Below, piece by piece: positions 41,363 to 52,692 of a stretch of DNA of 64,000 nt. The translations under genes and the position numbers were made by a program. Source of the DNA: JAEUQQ01 sp963697285. GTDB lineage: Bacteria > Acidobacteriota > Vicinamibacteria > Vicinamibacterales > JAFNAJ01. The stretch spans positions 248,001-312,000 of the forward strand of contig CAVONI010000012.1 of NCBI GenBank assembly GCA_963697285.1, written 5' to 3'. The notes under the pieces were generated by a model that was not told the origin of the DNA, searched no databases, and worked only from the letters and a program-made list of their open reading frames with translations. Numbering within the stretch: the first letter of the stretch is position 1; each line of letters opens with the position of its first letter.

Positions 41363-43023
41363 TCGACCTCAACGATCCCGGCACCACGCGGACCCTCTGG
41401 CGACTCGGGTTCGCCGTCGCCATCGCGTACCTGCTGGCGCTCGCGCTGCCGATCCCGCTGTTCGACCCGGACGAGGGTTTCCATGCCGCGATCGCGCGCG
41501 AAATGGTCGAGCGCGGCGACTGGATCACGCCACGCCTGCTCGGCGTGCCCTTCCTCGACAAGCCGGTGCTCTACTTCTGGGCGCTCGCCACGTCACTGGC
41601 CGCCTTCGGCGCCAACGAGTTCGCGGTCCGCCTGCCTGGCGTCGGCTTCGGCGTAGCGGGGATTCTCGCCACCGCGTGGTTCGGGGCGTCGCTCGCCGGG
41701 CGGCGCGCGGGCTACCTGGGCGGACTCGTGCATGCGACGATGCTGCTTCCACTCGCGGTATCGATGGTGTCGGTGCACGACATCGCGCTCGTGCCGTTCA
41801 CGACGGTGACGATGCTGGCCCTGTGGCGTGCCTCGCGCGCCGGCACCACCGGCAACACGATCCTCTGGGGTGCGGTGGCGGGAATCGCGCTGGGTGCGGC
41901 CATCCTGACGAAGGCCCTGTCAGGAGCCGCAGCGGTGGGCGTGCCGTTCGCGGTGTGGATGGTGTGGGACCGGCGCGTGCGGCTGCCGCTGCTGGCCGCG
42001 GGCATCACCTGCGTGATCGTCGCGACCCTCGTCGCGCTCCCGTGGTATCTCGCCATGGAACGCGCGAACGCGGGCTACCTGCACTACTACTTCGTCGAAC
42101 GGCACCTGCTCGGCTACACGACATCCACGCAATTGCACGGCCACCGCTGGTGGTGGTACTACCTGCCCATCCTTGCTGCTGGCGCGATGCCGTGGACCGG
42201 CTTCCTGTGGGTTGCCGCCCGCGACCTGCGTCGGGGCGCGGTCGCAACGGCCGACGTCAGCGGGCAGCGGTTGGTGTGGACGTGGCTCGTCGTCGGCCTG
42301 ATCTTCTTCAGCAGCGCGGGCTCGAAGCTGGTGACCTACGTCCTGCCGCTGTTCCCTGCCATCGCGCTGCTCGTCGCGACCGTGTGGGATCGCCGATGGC
42401 TGGACGATGATGCCGAGGACCGCGCGATGCGGATTGCCGACAGCGTTGGCGGGGCCACGCTCGGCCTCCTGCTGCCGGTGCTCATGGCGGTCGCGATCCT
42501 GCGGTTCGGCCTGACACCGGAGTCGCTGTTCGGTACCTTCGTGGTCGTGGCAGGGCTGGGCATCGCGGTCTTCTGGATGCGCGGTACCCGGACTCGTGCG
42601 CGCGCCCGCTTTGCCCGTCTCGTCGCGGCCTTCGCCGTTGTCGCGCCGCTGGTCGTGCTGATCGTGATGGCGCCCGCCGCGCCCATCTTCTCGGCCCGCG
42701 CTTTGGCTCGTTACTACAACGCCCAGCGCGCCGTGCCGTCGGCCGTGTGGTTCCTCGACGAACGGGTCGGGTCGTTTTTCTTCTACCTGGATCGCGATCT
42801 GCGCGCGACGCTTTCGCCGGGCCGCATCGAGAACGTCGGCCTGGATCGCCTGCTCGGCCTGCGCCAGGCGCCGCCCGGCCTGGCGGTGGCCATCCCGTTC
42901 GAGGCCGTGGCACGCGTCGAACGGCGTGTGTCGCTGGCAGGTGTTCCCCACGTGGTCGCCGGCCATCACCGCGTCTACGACGGGGCCGTGTTCGCCGACG
43001 CCGTGCGTCGCGCTGCGCCGTAA
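41359..43023 (+). CDS. ArnT/PMT-like membrane glycosyltransferase
   Basis: A 554-aa protein with about 12 membrane helices. The first luminal loop has PLFDPDEGFHAAIAREMVERGDW, with the DE motif of ArnT/PMT enzymes that transfer sugars from polyprenyl phosphate to lipid A or protein. LGVPFLDKPVLYFW and YFVERHLLGYTTS are further family motifs. The soluble C-terminal domain is short. The acceptor and sugar are unknown. The start is GTG, overlapping the QOR stop. A REP-like repeat follows the stop. Confidence 0.88.
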   Translation: MIDLNDPGTTRTLWRLGFAVAIAYLLALALPIPLFDPDEGFHAAIAREMVERGDWITPRLLGVPFLDKPVLYFWALATSLAAFGANEFAVRLPGVGFGVAGILATAWFGASLAGRRAGYLGGLVHATMLLPLAVSMVSVHDIALVPFTTVTMLALWRASRAGTTGNTILWGAVAGIALGAAILTKALSGAAAVGVPFAVWMVWDRRVRLPLLAAGITCVIVATLVALPWYLAMERANAGYLHYYFVERHLLGYTTSTQLHGHRWWWYYLPILAAGAMPWTGFLWVAARDLRRGAVATADVSGQRLVWTWLVVGLIFFSSAGSKLVTYVLPLFPAIALLVATVWDRRWLDDDAEDRAMRIADSVGGATLGLLLPVLMAVAILRFGLTPESLFGTFVVVAGLGIAVFWMRGTRTRARARFARLVAAFAVVAPLVVLIVMAPAAPIFSARALARYYNAQRAVPSAVWFLDERVGSFFFYLDRDLRATLSPGRIENVGLDRLLGLRQAPPGLAVAIPFEAVARVERRVSLAGVPHVVAGHHRVYDGAVFADAVRRAAP

Positions 43024-43084
43024 GGGCCGGGCCGCGTCGGGGCGCGGCCCCGTAACGGCCGGGCCGCGCAGGGGCGCGGCCCCT
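43024..43084. repeat. Two tandem REP-like GC palindromes in a convergent junction
   Basis: Two near-identical ~30-bp units (43024-43051 and 43056-43083) each read GGGCCGCG-N6-CGCGGCCC, so each forms a hairpin. They fill the space between two convergent stops. Similar GC palindromes are often dispersed in genomes; whether this one is cannot be seen here. Confidence 0.7.
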
Positions 43085-45550
43085 ACATCCTGGGATGCAA
43101 CGTCAGCGTGTGCACCGTGGGCCCGGGCAGGAAGGGCGTCGGCTGCCCGGTCACCCACGCTGCGTGCGCGTCGCGGTAGTGCGGCGAGAGCGGATGCCCG
43201 CTCTGCCCGGTCGGCATGTGGAAGTAGCCCTGCTCCTCGCGACCCGGCGAGACTGCAAAGCGTTCCGACGCCCCGAAGCCCGGCCCCTGCACGCGCGGCA
43301 TGTGCGAGTCGCCCGGCAGTTGATCGCCGGGCATGTCGAGGAAACGCGCCAGCATCGGCACCGCAAGGCTCAGGGGATGCCTGATGCGTAACGTGTTCGC
43401 CCGGCCCCAGGTGTAGGTCGCCATCCCGCCGGCCTTCAGGGCGGCGTCGGCGACACGATCTGCGGCGGCCAGCAGCAGGTCGGTCCACGTCGCGAACTCC
43501 GGGTTGAGCAGGTGTTCGGGACGCGCCGAGACCAACGCCCAGAGTGGCCCCTCGCCTCCGCGTCCGGCCGTCGGCGAGTACTCGGCGTCGACTGACCGGA
43601 TCCGCTCGACAAGGGGCGCGAACGCCAGTTCGCCGACCTGCGATCTGAACTCACGCACGATGCGGTACGCGGCCGAATCGGTCGACGCGCGACCGCTCCA
43701 GGTCGTGTTGACGACGCGCCGCAGTTCCGCGCGCGTGTCGGAGAGCTTGCCCATGCCGTCGGCCACCGTCAGCGCCTGGAGCAGCAGATCGCGCCAGGGT
43801 GCCAGGAACAACGCCCTGTCATCCAGGTGCACAGCCAGCATGTCGGCCATCGTCGCCCGATCGACGCGTGCAAGTCCCTGGGCCAACTGGCGGGCTCGCG
43901 CGCCCACGTCGTAGCCGCCGTCGCCGAGCGCCTGCAGCCCCACGCCGTCCACCAGCCGGTTGTTGGCGGTGACGATGCGACCCTCGGCGGGATCGATGAC
44001 GCGCGGGATATTCGTCGGCCGACAGCCAGCCGTCCCATCCGCGTGACCCATCAGCCCACGACGTCGGCAGGCGTCCGTCGAAGCCCACGCGACGCGGGAT
44101 GCGTCCGGCAACCGACCACCCGATGCGGCCGTCACGCTGCGCGGCGGTCAGGTTCTGCGCGGGAATGCCAGCCCGCGCGGCGACGTCGTACAGCTGCTCG
44201 AGTGTCTCTGCGGTCTCGGCTTCGGCGAGCGTGAAGTTCAAGCCGCCATCCCGCAGCGGCACCCACGCGAGCGCGCGCGGGTTCCCGGCCGCGTCCTTGC
44301 CGACGATCGGGCCCCAGATCGTCTCGCGCACCTCGAGCGGCACTGCGGCGCTGCCCTTCACGAGGATGGTGTCCGTCGACACCTGCATCGACTGCATCCC
44401 CGCCGGTGTGCGGTAGCGGGTGGCGTCGGCGGGATCGACCTCGACGACAACGAGATCGCTCCAGTCGGCCGTCGTGTTCGTGAAGGACCACGCCACATCG
44501 CCGTTGCTGCCGACGATGAGCGTCGGCACACCCGGCAGCGTGACGCCGGTCAGGCGACGCGCGCGCGTGTCGGTCCACGCCATCGACGCGCGGTACCAGA
44601 TGTTGGGGACCGACAGCCCCAGGTGCATGTCGTTCGCGACGATTGCGCCGCCATCTGCCGTCAGGCGCCCGGCCACCGCCCAGTTGTTGCTGCCGCGTGC
44701 ATCGTCGTGCGTCGGGGCCGAGAACCATGCCCGCAGCGCGTCATCGGGATCGCCCGTCGCGGGCCGCGCGCCGCGATGCGCGGCGTGCGGCGTCGACGCG
44801 CACGTCGATCACGTTCGCGCCCGGAATCGCCGGAACCGCGATCCGCGCACCCGTGAGCGGCGACTCCCACTCGCTGGCGCTCGTCGTCATGAAGTCGGCG
44901 ACCGGCGCAGGCAGCGCGCTGTAGACCGACGCCAGCCGCGACTCGCGCAGCGCCGTCGGCATCCTGCAACGACAGGTACATCGATGCGACCACCAGGGCC
45001 GAGTCCTCGACGGCCCACGGTCGGGGCACGCTGCGCAGGGCCAGGTATTCCGGCGGCACCGCGCCGAGCGCCGTCAGGCCGGCGTTGACGCCGTCCGCGT
45101 AGGCCTCCATCACTGCGCGCTCCTCTGCTGTCGCAAGGTCCATCGCCCTCGCCGCTCGCGCGCGAAGGTGCAACACGCGCGTGCGTCGATCGACGGCGAC
45201 GGTCGCCGGGCCGATCAACTCCGACAACTCCCCCGCCGCCCGGCGCCGCGCGAGGTCCATCTGGAAGTAGCGGTCCTGCGCGTGGACGAAGCCGAGCCCG
45301 CGGGCCACGTCCGCCCGGTTCGTTGCGGTGATGGTCGGGATGCCGAGCGCGTCACGCGCGATCGAGATCGACCCCGGAGGCTCCGGCCACGGCGTTGGCG
45401 CCGTCGAGTTGCGGCAGGCTTGCCCGCACCTGGAAGTAGTAGTAGCCCGCCGTCGCGCACGCCACCATGACGAGGACGAGAACGATGCCGAGGGTGTAAC
45501 GCGCGAGCCGCCGGGCGCGTGAGGCGGGTTGACACTGCTGGAGTCGACAT
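43083..45550 (-). pseudogene. Penicillin acylase family protein, five frameshifts as sequenced
   Basis: An Ntn-hydrolase precursor of about 820 aa after repair, expected in the periplasm. The N-terminal helix TLGIVLVLVMVACATAGYYY is followed by DALGIPTITATNRADVARGLGF, FVHAQDRYFQMDLARR and the new-N-terminus region of the beta subunit GSNNWAVAG (the Ser nucleophile). DMHLGLSVPNIWY, the chaperone-like loops and the C-terminal part come last. Extra bases lie near 45513, 45374, 44963, 44793 and 44004; removing one at each restores a gap-free protein. It is broken as sequenced. True decay and accumulated insertion errors both remain possible. It diverges from the S9 peptidase. Confidence 0.8.
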
Positions 45551-45725
45551 GAGGCAAGCGTCCGATGGAAGGCTGGCGTGGTACCGGCGTCCTGGGCAAT
45601 AGCGCGCCGGCATATTACTCCGGGAGGTATTTCGCCGGGGGCGGCCGCGCCCCTTGCACCGGGTGGGGGTTTGGCACGAGGATGGACGATGCGCGTCGGA
45701 CGTGTCACGCGCGTCAAGGAGCCTC

Positions 45726-47772
45726 ATGTCTCGCCTCATTCGCACCTGCCTGCTCTGTGCAGCCACTGCCCTCATGTCTGATATCGCCTTCGCGCAACCC
45801 CACCCGTTCACCGTCCGCGACCTGATCGCGTTCGATCGCCTGTCGGAGCCTGCCGTCTCACCCGATGGCCGGGCCGTTGTCTTCACGGTCAGCACGCTCG
45901 ACCTCGAGGCCAACCGCCGGCGCACCGACCTGTGGTGGATGCGCATCGACGGCACGGGCCTCAAGAAGCTCACGACCAGCCCCGCCGGCGACACCAGCGC
46001 AGTCTGGCAGCGCGACGGCGCGCGCGTGTTCTTCCTGTCGTCACGCTCCGGGTCGTCGCAGGTATGGGCCGTCGACCCCGCCTCCGGGGCCGAGACGCAG
46101 ATCACGCAGTTGCCGCTGGACGTGGGGGCCTACGTCGTGTCGCCGACCGGCTCGCACCTCGCGGTGAGCCTCGAGGTCTTCGCCGACTGCCCGACGCTCG
46201 AGTGCACGACGCAGCGCATCGAGGCGCAGGGCAAGGCCAAGGCGACCGGCCAGATCTACGACAGGCTGTTCATCCGGCACTGGGACACGTGGAACGACGG
46301 CCGCCGCGCCCACATCTTCGTCGTGCCGGTTGCCGGTGGGATGCCGGTCGACGTGATGAAGGGCATGGACGCCGACTCGCCGTCGAAGCCCTTCGGCGGC
46401 AGCGACGAATTCGCCTTCACGCCCGACGGACGGTCAGTTGTCTTCACCGCCCGCGATGCGGGCCGCAGCGAGGCGTGGTCGACGAACTTCGATCTCTACG
46501 TCGCGCCCATCGACGCCAGTGCCGCCCCGCGCAACCTCACGACGGCCAACGCCGCCTGGGACACGAGCCCGGTCTTCTCGCCCGACGGCAAGCTGATGGC
46601 CTATCGCGCGATGTCGCGGGCCGGGTTCGAGGCCGATCGCTTCCGCATCATGGTGCAGCCGTGGCCACAGGGCGCAGCACGCGTCGTGGCCGACAACTGG
46701 GACCGCTCGCCGAACGAACTCGTGTGGTCGGCCGACAGCACGACCCTGTACGCAACAGCCCCCAACGTGGGACACGTGTCGCTGTTCGCGATCGACGTCG
46801 CGACGGGCAGCGTGAAGACCGTCCTGAACGACGGCCATGCCGTGTGCGCCCCAGGTTGCCGGACAGCAGCTGCTCTTCCTCCTCGACCACCTGAAGTCGC
46901 CTGCCGAAGTCCACGTCGTCGGCAAGGACGGCAGCGGGCTCAAGGCCCTGACCTCGATCAATGCCTCGAAGGTGGCGACGGTCAAGATGGGCGACGGCGA
47001 GCAGTTCTCGTTCACCGGGGCCGACAACGCGAAGGTCTACGGCTGGGTGGTGAAACCCATCGACTTCACGGCGGGGCGCAAGTACCCGGTGGCCTTCCTG
47101 ATTCACGGGGGCCCGCAGGGGTCGTTCTCGAACAACTTCCACTACCGGTGGAACCCGCAGACATACGCCGCCGCCGGATACGCCGTCGTGATGATCGACT
47201 TCCACGGATCGGTCGGGTACGGCCAGGCGTTTACCGACGCGATCAGGAACGACTGGGGCGGCAAGCCGTACGAGGACCTGATGAAGGGCCTGGATGCGGC
47301 GCTCGCCAACAACCCGTGGATGGACGGGACGAAGGTCGCAGCGCTCGGGGCCTCGTACGGCGGCTACATGATCAACTGGCTTGCCGGCCAGGCCCCCGAT
47401 CGCTTCACGTGCTTCGTGAACCACGACGGGAACCTCGACGAACGGTTCGCCTACTTCGCAACCGAGGAACTCTGGTTCCCCGAGTGGGAGCATGGCGGCA
47501 CGCCGTGGGACAACCCGGCCGGATATGCCAAGCACAACCCCATCGACCATGTCGCGAAATGGAAGACGCCGATGCTCGTGGTGCACAGCGCGCGCGACTT
47601 CCGCGTCGTGTACACGGAGGGCATCGCGACGTTCACCCTGTTGCAGCGTCGCGGCATCCCGAGCAAGTTCCTGTTCTTCCCCGACGAGAACCACTGGGTG
47701 CTGAAGCCGCAGAACAGCATCCAGTGGCACGACACCGTCCTCGCGTGGCTCGATCAGTGGACGAAGAAGTAG
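45726..47772 (+). CDS. S9-family prolyl oligopeptidase-like peptidase, frameshifted at ~46849
   Basis: Exported serine peptidase (dipeptidyl/acylaminoacyl-peptidase type), about 681 aa. The signal peptide is MSRLIRTCLLCAATALMSDIAFAQ. A beta-propeller follows with repeats such as PAVSPDGRAVVFTVSTLD. The alpha/beta-hydrolase domain has FLIHGGPQGSFSNNFHY, the nucleophile GASYGGYM and the catalytic His in DENHWV. One extra C in GCGCCCCAGG (46847-46852) breaks the frame; repair reads HAVCA-QVAGQQLLFLL. AAGGAG lies 5 nt before the ATG. The next gene starts 8 bp after the stop. Confidence 0.87.
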
Positions 47773-47780
47773 GGATCAGC

Positions 47781-50700
47781 ATGCCTGCCCGCACTGCGCT
47801 CGCGGTCGTCGTGGCCGTTGCCGTATCGCTGGGGTACCCCACCCTGGCGATCTCGCAGCATCCCGCGCACGCCCTGACGGTCACCCTCGCACCACCCGCC
47901 CATCGCGTGACCGTGACCGACACGGTCACCTTCTCGCCGGGCACGCGTGTGCCGGGCGAATTCCTGCTCAACGCTGCACTGCGCATCACCGCGTCGACGC
48001 CGCAGGCGACTGAAGTGCCGCTGGGCGACACGAGCCCCTTCTTCGGCAACAACGGTGGCAGCGGCGGACTCGACGCGACGCGCGTCAAGCGATACCGCTT
48101 CGCATCGCCGCCCGCGGGCCGCGTGACGCTGTCGTACGAAGGCGAGGTCAACACGCCGCTCAGCGCACAGGAGGAAGAGTACGCGCGCGGCTTCCGCGAC
48201 ACGCCGGGGCTCGTCGGGCCCGAGGGCGTCTACCTGGCCGGCGCCACGTTCTGGTATCCGCACTTCGACGCCGCCCTCGTCACGTTCACGATCGAGGCGC
48301 ACGCGCCGGCAGACTGGCACGTCATCAGCCAGGGCGCGGGCACATCGCGCGGAGCGGACGGCGTCGTCCGCTGGTCGTCGCCGGAACCGATGGACGAGAT
48401 CTACCTCGTCGGCGGCCCGCTGAAGGTCTGGCGCGAGCCGGCAGGCTCGGTCGAGGCGCTGGTGTACCTGCGGGAGCAGGACGAGGCGCTCGCGCGCAAG
48501 TACCTGGATGCGACCGCGCAATACCTGTCGATGTACCGGGGACTCCTCGGGCCGTATCCCTACACGAAGTTCGCGCTCGTCGAGAACTTCTGGGAGACCG
48601 GCTACGGCATGCCGTCGTTCACGTTGCTCGGGCCGAGCGTCATTCGCTTCCCGTTCATCCTCACCAGCTCGTATCCCCACGAGATCCTGCACAACTGGTG
48701 GGGCAACGGCGTCTTCGTCGACTACGGGTCGGGCAACTGGAGCGAGGGCCTCACCGCGTATCTCGCCGACCACCTGATCCAGGAACAGCGCGGGACGGGC
48801 GCAACGTACCGGCGCAACACGGTCCAGAAGTACCGCGACTACGTGACCGGCGGACGCGACTTCCCGCTCACCGAGTTCCGCAGCCGCCACAGCGCGGCCA
48901 CCGAGGCCGTCGGCTACGGCAAGATGCTGATGGGCGCACACATGCTGCGCCTCAAGATCGGCGACGAGAAGTTCACGCGGTTCGTGCAGCGGTTCTACCG
49001 CGAGCAACGCGGCAAGGTCGCCTCGTTCGCCGACTTCCGCGCGACCGCGGAGGCCGTCGCCGGCGAGTCGCTCGCCACGTTCTTCCGCGACTGGATTGAG
49101 CGCCCGGGCGCGCCGGCGTTCTCGGTCGAAGGCGCCGCGGTGGCGCGCAGCGGCCAGGGATGGGTCGTGACGGGTGAACTGGTGCAACACCAGCCGGGCG
49201 ACGCCGTTCGCCTTCGACGTGCCGCTGGTCGTCCAGTCGGACGACGGCAAGACGACGCGCGCCGTCGTCACGGCCGCCGACGCGCGCACCCGTTTCACCA
49301 TCGCGACGAGCACCACGCCGGTGCTGCTGCAGGTCGATCCGGAGTTCGACGTGTTCCGCCGGCTCGATCATCGCGAGACGCCGCCCGCCCTGTCGATGAT
49401 CTTCGGCGATCCGGCGATCACGGCGGTGCTCCCGGCCGATGCCCCCGACGAGGCGGCGCGCTACCGGGCCATGCTCGACGGGTGGAAGTCGCCGAACCAG
49501 ACGATCACGATCGTCCGCGACAACGAGATCGCCGACCTGCCGGCCGACCGGTCTGTGTGGCTGCTCGGCCGGAGCAATCGCTTCGCGGCCACGGCACTGC
49601 GGCACGAAACACGCTTTGTCGCAACGCCGACGACGTGGACGTTCTCGGGCGAGGCGCTGACACTCGGCGGTCACAGCGGCGTGGTGGTGGTGCGGCATCC
49701 GCGGGATCCGTCGAAGGCGGTCGGCTGGATCGTCTCCGAGCCGGCGGCGGCCGTGCCGGGCCTTGGGCGCAAGCTTCCGCACTACGGACGCTACTCCTAC
49801 CTCGGCTTCGAGGGCGACGAACCGGTCAACACCATCAAGGGCGAGTGGGTGCCCGACGATTCGCCGATGCGGGTCGACCTGCGCGCACCCGGCGAACGCA
49901 CGACGCCGCTGGTGGCAACGACACTGCCCGCGCGCAAGGCACTGGTTGACCTCCCGCCGGTCTTCTCGTCGAAGGCGCTGGGTGACCACGTGGCGTGGCT
50001 GGCGGCCGCCGAGCGCGAGGGACGCGGCATCGGCTCGGCGGGGCTCGACGCGTCGGCCACGTACATCGCTGAGCAGTTCAAGACCATCGGCCTGACTCCG
50101 GGCGGCACCGACGGCTTCTTCCAGCCGTTCACGATCGCCAGGGGGCCGGGCGGCGCGCCTGCCCAGGCAAAGAACATCGTCGGCATCGTCAAGGGCACGA
50201 AGACCGAGTGGGCGCAGCAGCCGGTGATCGTCTCGGCCCACTACGATCACCTGGGCCGTGGCTGGCCCGAGGCACGGGCGGGCGAGGCAGGCCAGGTCCA
50301 TCCCGGCGCCGACGACAACGCGAGCGGCGTGGCCGTCCTGCTCGAACTGGCCCGCGCCGTCGCGGGTGGCGAACGTCCACAGCGCCCAATCATCTTCGTC
50401 GCGTTCTCGGGCGAAGAAGCCGGGCTGGCAGGCGCGACCCACTTCGCTGCGCAGTCGACCCCGACGCCCGTCGACAAGGCCATCGGCGTGATCAACATCG
50501 ACACCGTCGGCAGGTTGCGCAGCGGGAAGGTGCAGATTCTCGGGGCGGGCACGGCAACCGAGTGGCCGCACATCTTCAGGGGCGGCAGCTTCGTGACGGG
50601 CGTCGAGAGCACGTCGATTGCGGGCAACGCCGAAGCATCGGATCAGTGGGCGTTCATCCAGCGCGGGACCCCGGCCATCCAGGTCTTCACCGGCCCGCAC

Positions 50701-51169
50701 GAGGACTACCATCGCCCGTCCGACACCGCCGAGAAGGTCGACGTCGCGGGCATGGTCAAGGTCGCCACGCTCGTGAAGGAAGCCGTGGTCTATCTTGCGG
50801 GGCGCGCGGAGCCCATGACGGTGACGATCGCCGGCACACCGTCGGCGTCTGGAGGTGCACAGCGCCCCCGGCGGCGCGCCTGCCGATGGGCGTCCGCAGG
50901 GCACGCGCCGCGTCACGTTCGGCGCAGTGCCCGACTTCGAGTTCCAGGGCAAGGGCGTGCGCCTGTCGGGAGTGGTCGCCGGCTCGCCGGCCGAGACCGC
51001 CGGGATGCAGGCGGGTGACGTCCTCGTGCGGCTTGACGGGCGCGAGGTCGCGTCGCTGGCCGACTTCTCGGCCGTGCTGCGCACGCTCACTGCGGGACAG
51101 TCGGTGAAGGCCACCTTCACGCGCGAAGGCACCGAGCGTGACGTGATGGTGAGCGTCGTCGAACGCTGA
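47781..51169 (+). CDS. M1-like and M28 metallopeptidase fusion with C-terminal PDZ domain, two frameshifts
   Basis: About 1,128 aa after repair, exported (signal MPARTALAVVVAVAVSLGYP...). The M1-like domain has HEILH (residues 300-304) with the third ligand in NWSEGLTAY about 17 residues later. After a linker comes an M28 aminopeptidase domain: SAHYDHLG, HPGADDNASGVA, FSGEEAGLAG, NIDTVGR and HEDYHRPSDTAEK. The end is a PDZ domain (GVRLSGVVAGSPAETAGMQAGDVLVRLDG). Extra bases at ~49203 (HQPGD to PFAFDVPL) and ~50858 split the frame. Each module continues without loss after repair. It is in an operon with the S9 peptidase. Confidence 0.83.
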
Positions 51170-51174
51170 CGCCC

Positions 51175-51606
51175 CTACCCGCGCGTCCTCAGGCTGTCCC
51201 TGATCTCGGCGAGCAGTTTCTCGGTCACGGTGGGTTCGGGCGGCGGCGCCGGGGCGGCTTCTTCCTTGTGGCGGGCCGTGTTGATCGCCTTGACGACGAG
51301 GAACAGCACGAACGCGATGATCAGGAAGTTGACAAGGGTGTTGAGGAAGACGCCGTAGTTCAGCGTGACCGCGCCGTCGGCCTTGGCCGCTGCGAGGGTG
51401 GCGTAGGATGCCGCCGACGCACCGGGCTTCAGCACCGCGAACATGTTCGCGAAGTCCACGCCGCCGGTGACGAGCCCGACGGCCGGCATGATCACGTCGG
51501 CCACCATCGAGTTGACGATGGCGCCGAAGGCCACGCCGATGACCACGCCGATGGCGAGGTCCATGACGCTGCCCTTCATTGCGAATTCCTTGAACTCCTT
51601 GAACAT
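51175..51606 (-). CDS. mscL: Large-conductance mechanosensitive channel MscL
   Basis: Pentameric inner-membrane channel that opens under osmotic downshock. The 143-aa product has the N-terminal helix MFKEFKEFAMKGSVMDLAIG, the first pore helix (VVIGVAFGAIVNSMVADVIMP), a periplasmic loop with a somewhat Ala/Lys-rich insertion, the second helix (FLNTLVNFLIIAFVLFLVVK) and a C-terminal bundle (TEKLLAEIRDSL). GGAG precedes the ATG. All landmarks are present. Confidence 0.96.
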   Translation of the reverse strand: MFKEFKEFAMKGSVMDLAIGVVIGVAFGAIVNSMVADVIMPAVGLVTGGVDFANMFAVLKPGASAASYATLAAAKADGAVTLNYGVFLNTLVNFLIIAFVLFLVVKAINTARHKEEAAPAPPPEPTVTEKLLAEIRDSLRTRG

Positions 51607-51655
51607 GTCAGCTCTCCTTGCTGGTGGGCGTACCGGGGTGTGACCACGCGAGCAT

Positions 51656-52423
51656 TCAGAACTTGGCGACCAGCGCCACCGCGGTGATCGCGTCGGTCTT
51701 CTCGAAGCCGACCGTCGGCTCGTTGACGTACCGCAGCGTGTGCGACACCTTGAGCGACAGGAGCGTCGTCAACTTCGCGGTCACAGCTGCAATGTTCTCG
51801 CCGCGCCAATGGCCCGCGTCCTCCATCGACAGGGTCGCGCGCGCCTCGTCGCTCACCTCGGCCGAGGACGACAGCTTCAACTTGTAGGCGGCGCCAAATG
51901 TCAGCACGCCGCTGCTCTCGTCGTCGCCGATGACCCGCTGCTCGGCCGCGTAGCCGACGCCTGCATCGAGGCGCAGTACCTGGCGCGCCACGTCCACGGA
52001 CTGCCACGAGAGGCCCACTTCGAACGCGTTCCGATTCCGGATGCCTGCCAACGTGTTGCGAAGGTAATCGTACTGACCGTAGATCGACAGGCGCGGGCGC
52101 AGCAGCCTCGATCCCCTGAACAGGGTCGCGAACGAGCGCGCGTTCACGACATCGTCGGTCTCGTTCTGGATGAACGCGGTCTTCGAGCGCAGCGTCCATG
52201 AATCGGGCCGGACGATGATCTCGCCGCCGAGCCCGATGGTCTGGGTCTGTGCGTTGCCCGTCGTCGAGACGAAGGCGAAGTCGGCCGACCCTTCGTAGAA
52301 CGGTGGGGGTGGAGGTGGTGGTGCCGCTGCCGGCTGCGCGAGCGACAACCGGGGCGCGCACACCAGGGCACAGGCAAAGACGAACGCCGCGGTCATTACG
52401 CGGCGACAAGAGCGCGTGAACAC
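51656..52423 (-). CDS. DUF481-family outer-membrane protein
   Basis: A 255-aa precursor. The signal peptide (VFTRSCRRVMTAAFVFACALVCAPRLSLAQ) is best explained by a GTG start at 52423, with GGAAAGGG upstream; ATG 52396 is the alternative. After a Pro run comes a predicted beta-barrel with the DUF481 opening GSADFAFVSTTGNAQTQTIGLG and alternating strands to a C-terminal Phe. DUF481 proteins are salt- or membrane-stress-linked outer-membrane barrels of unclear function. It lies upstream of mscL on the same strand. Confidence 0.82.
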   Translation of the reverse strand: MFTRSCRRVMTAAFVFACALVCAPRLSLAQPAAAPPPPPPPFYEGSADFAFVSTTGNAQTQTIGLGGEIIVRPDSWTLRSKTAFIQNETDDVVNARSFATLFRGSRLLRPRLSIYGQYDYLRNTLAGIRNRNAFEVGLSWQSVDVARQVLRLDAGVGYAAEQRVIGDDESSGVLTFGAAYKLKLSSSAEVSDEARATLSMEDAGHWRGENIAAVTAKLTTLLSLKVSHTLRYVNEPTVGFEKTDAITAVALVAKF

Positions 52424-52692
52424 GAGACTGACCCTTTCCGGTGGACCACAGTTGAAGCCGGAACCTGTGCAACCCTGACCTGTCGTGTCGGTCGCGGCGT
52501 TCGATTCCGTACTCGGCCCCGGACGACCGCCGACCCGTTCCGGCACATTCAGTGTAAGCCATGACACCAACCTGCCGAGGAATGTCACATCGTCTCGCGG
52601 ACCAGCGCGTTCGCGAGGGCGAGGAACACGTCAGTGGTAGAGTCGTGGGGACGCCTGCTCGTCGCCGTGCCTGAAAGCCAGGAGAGACAGGG

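Noticed and set aside
48973..51132. 719-codon open frame on the minus strand opposite the M1-M28 gene
   Set aside because: Arg/Gly/Pro-rich shadow with no recognisable motif. The peptidase domains on the plus strand explain the region.
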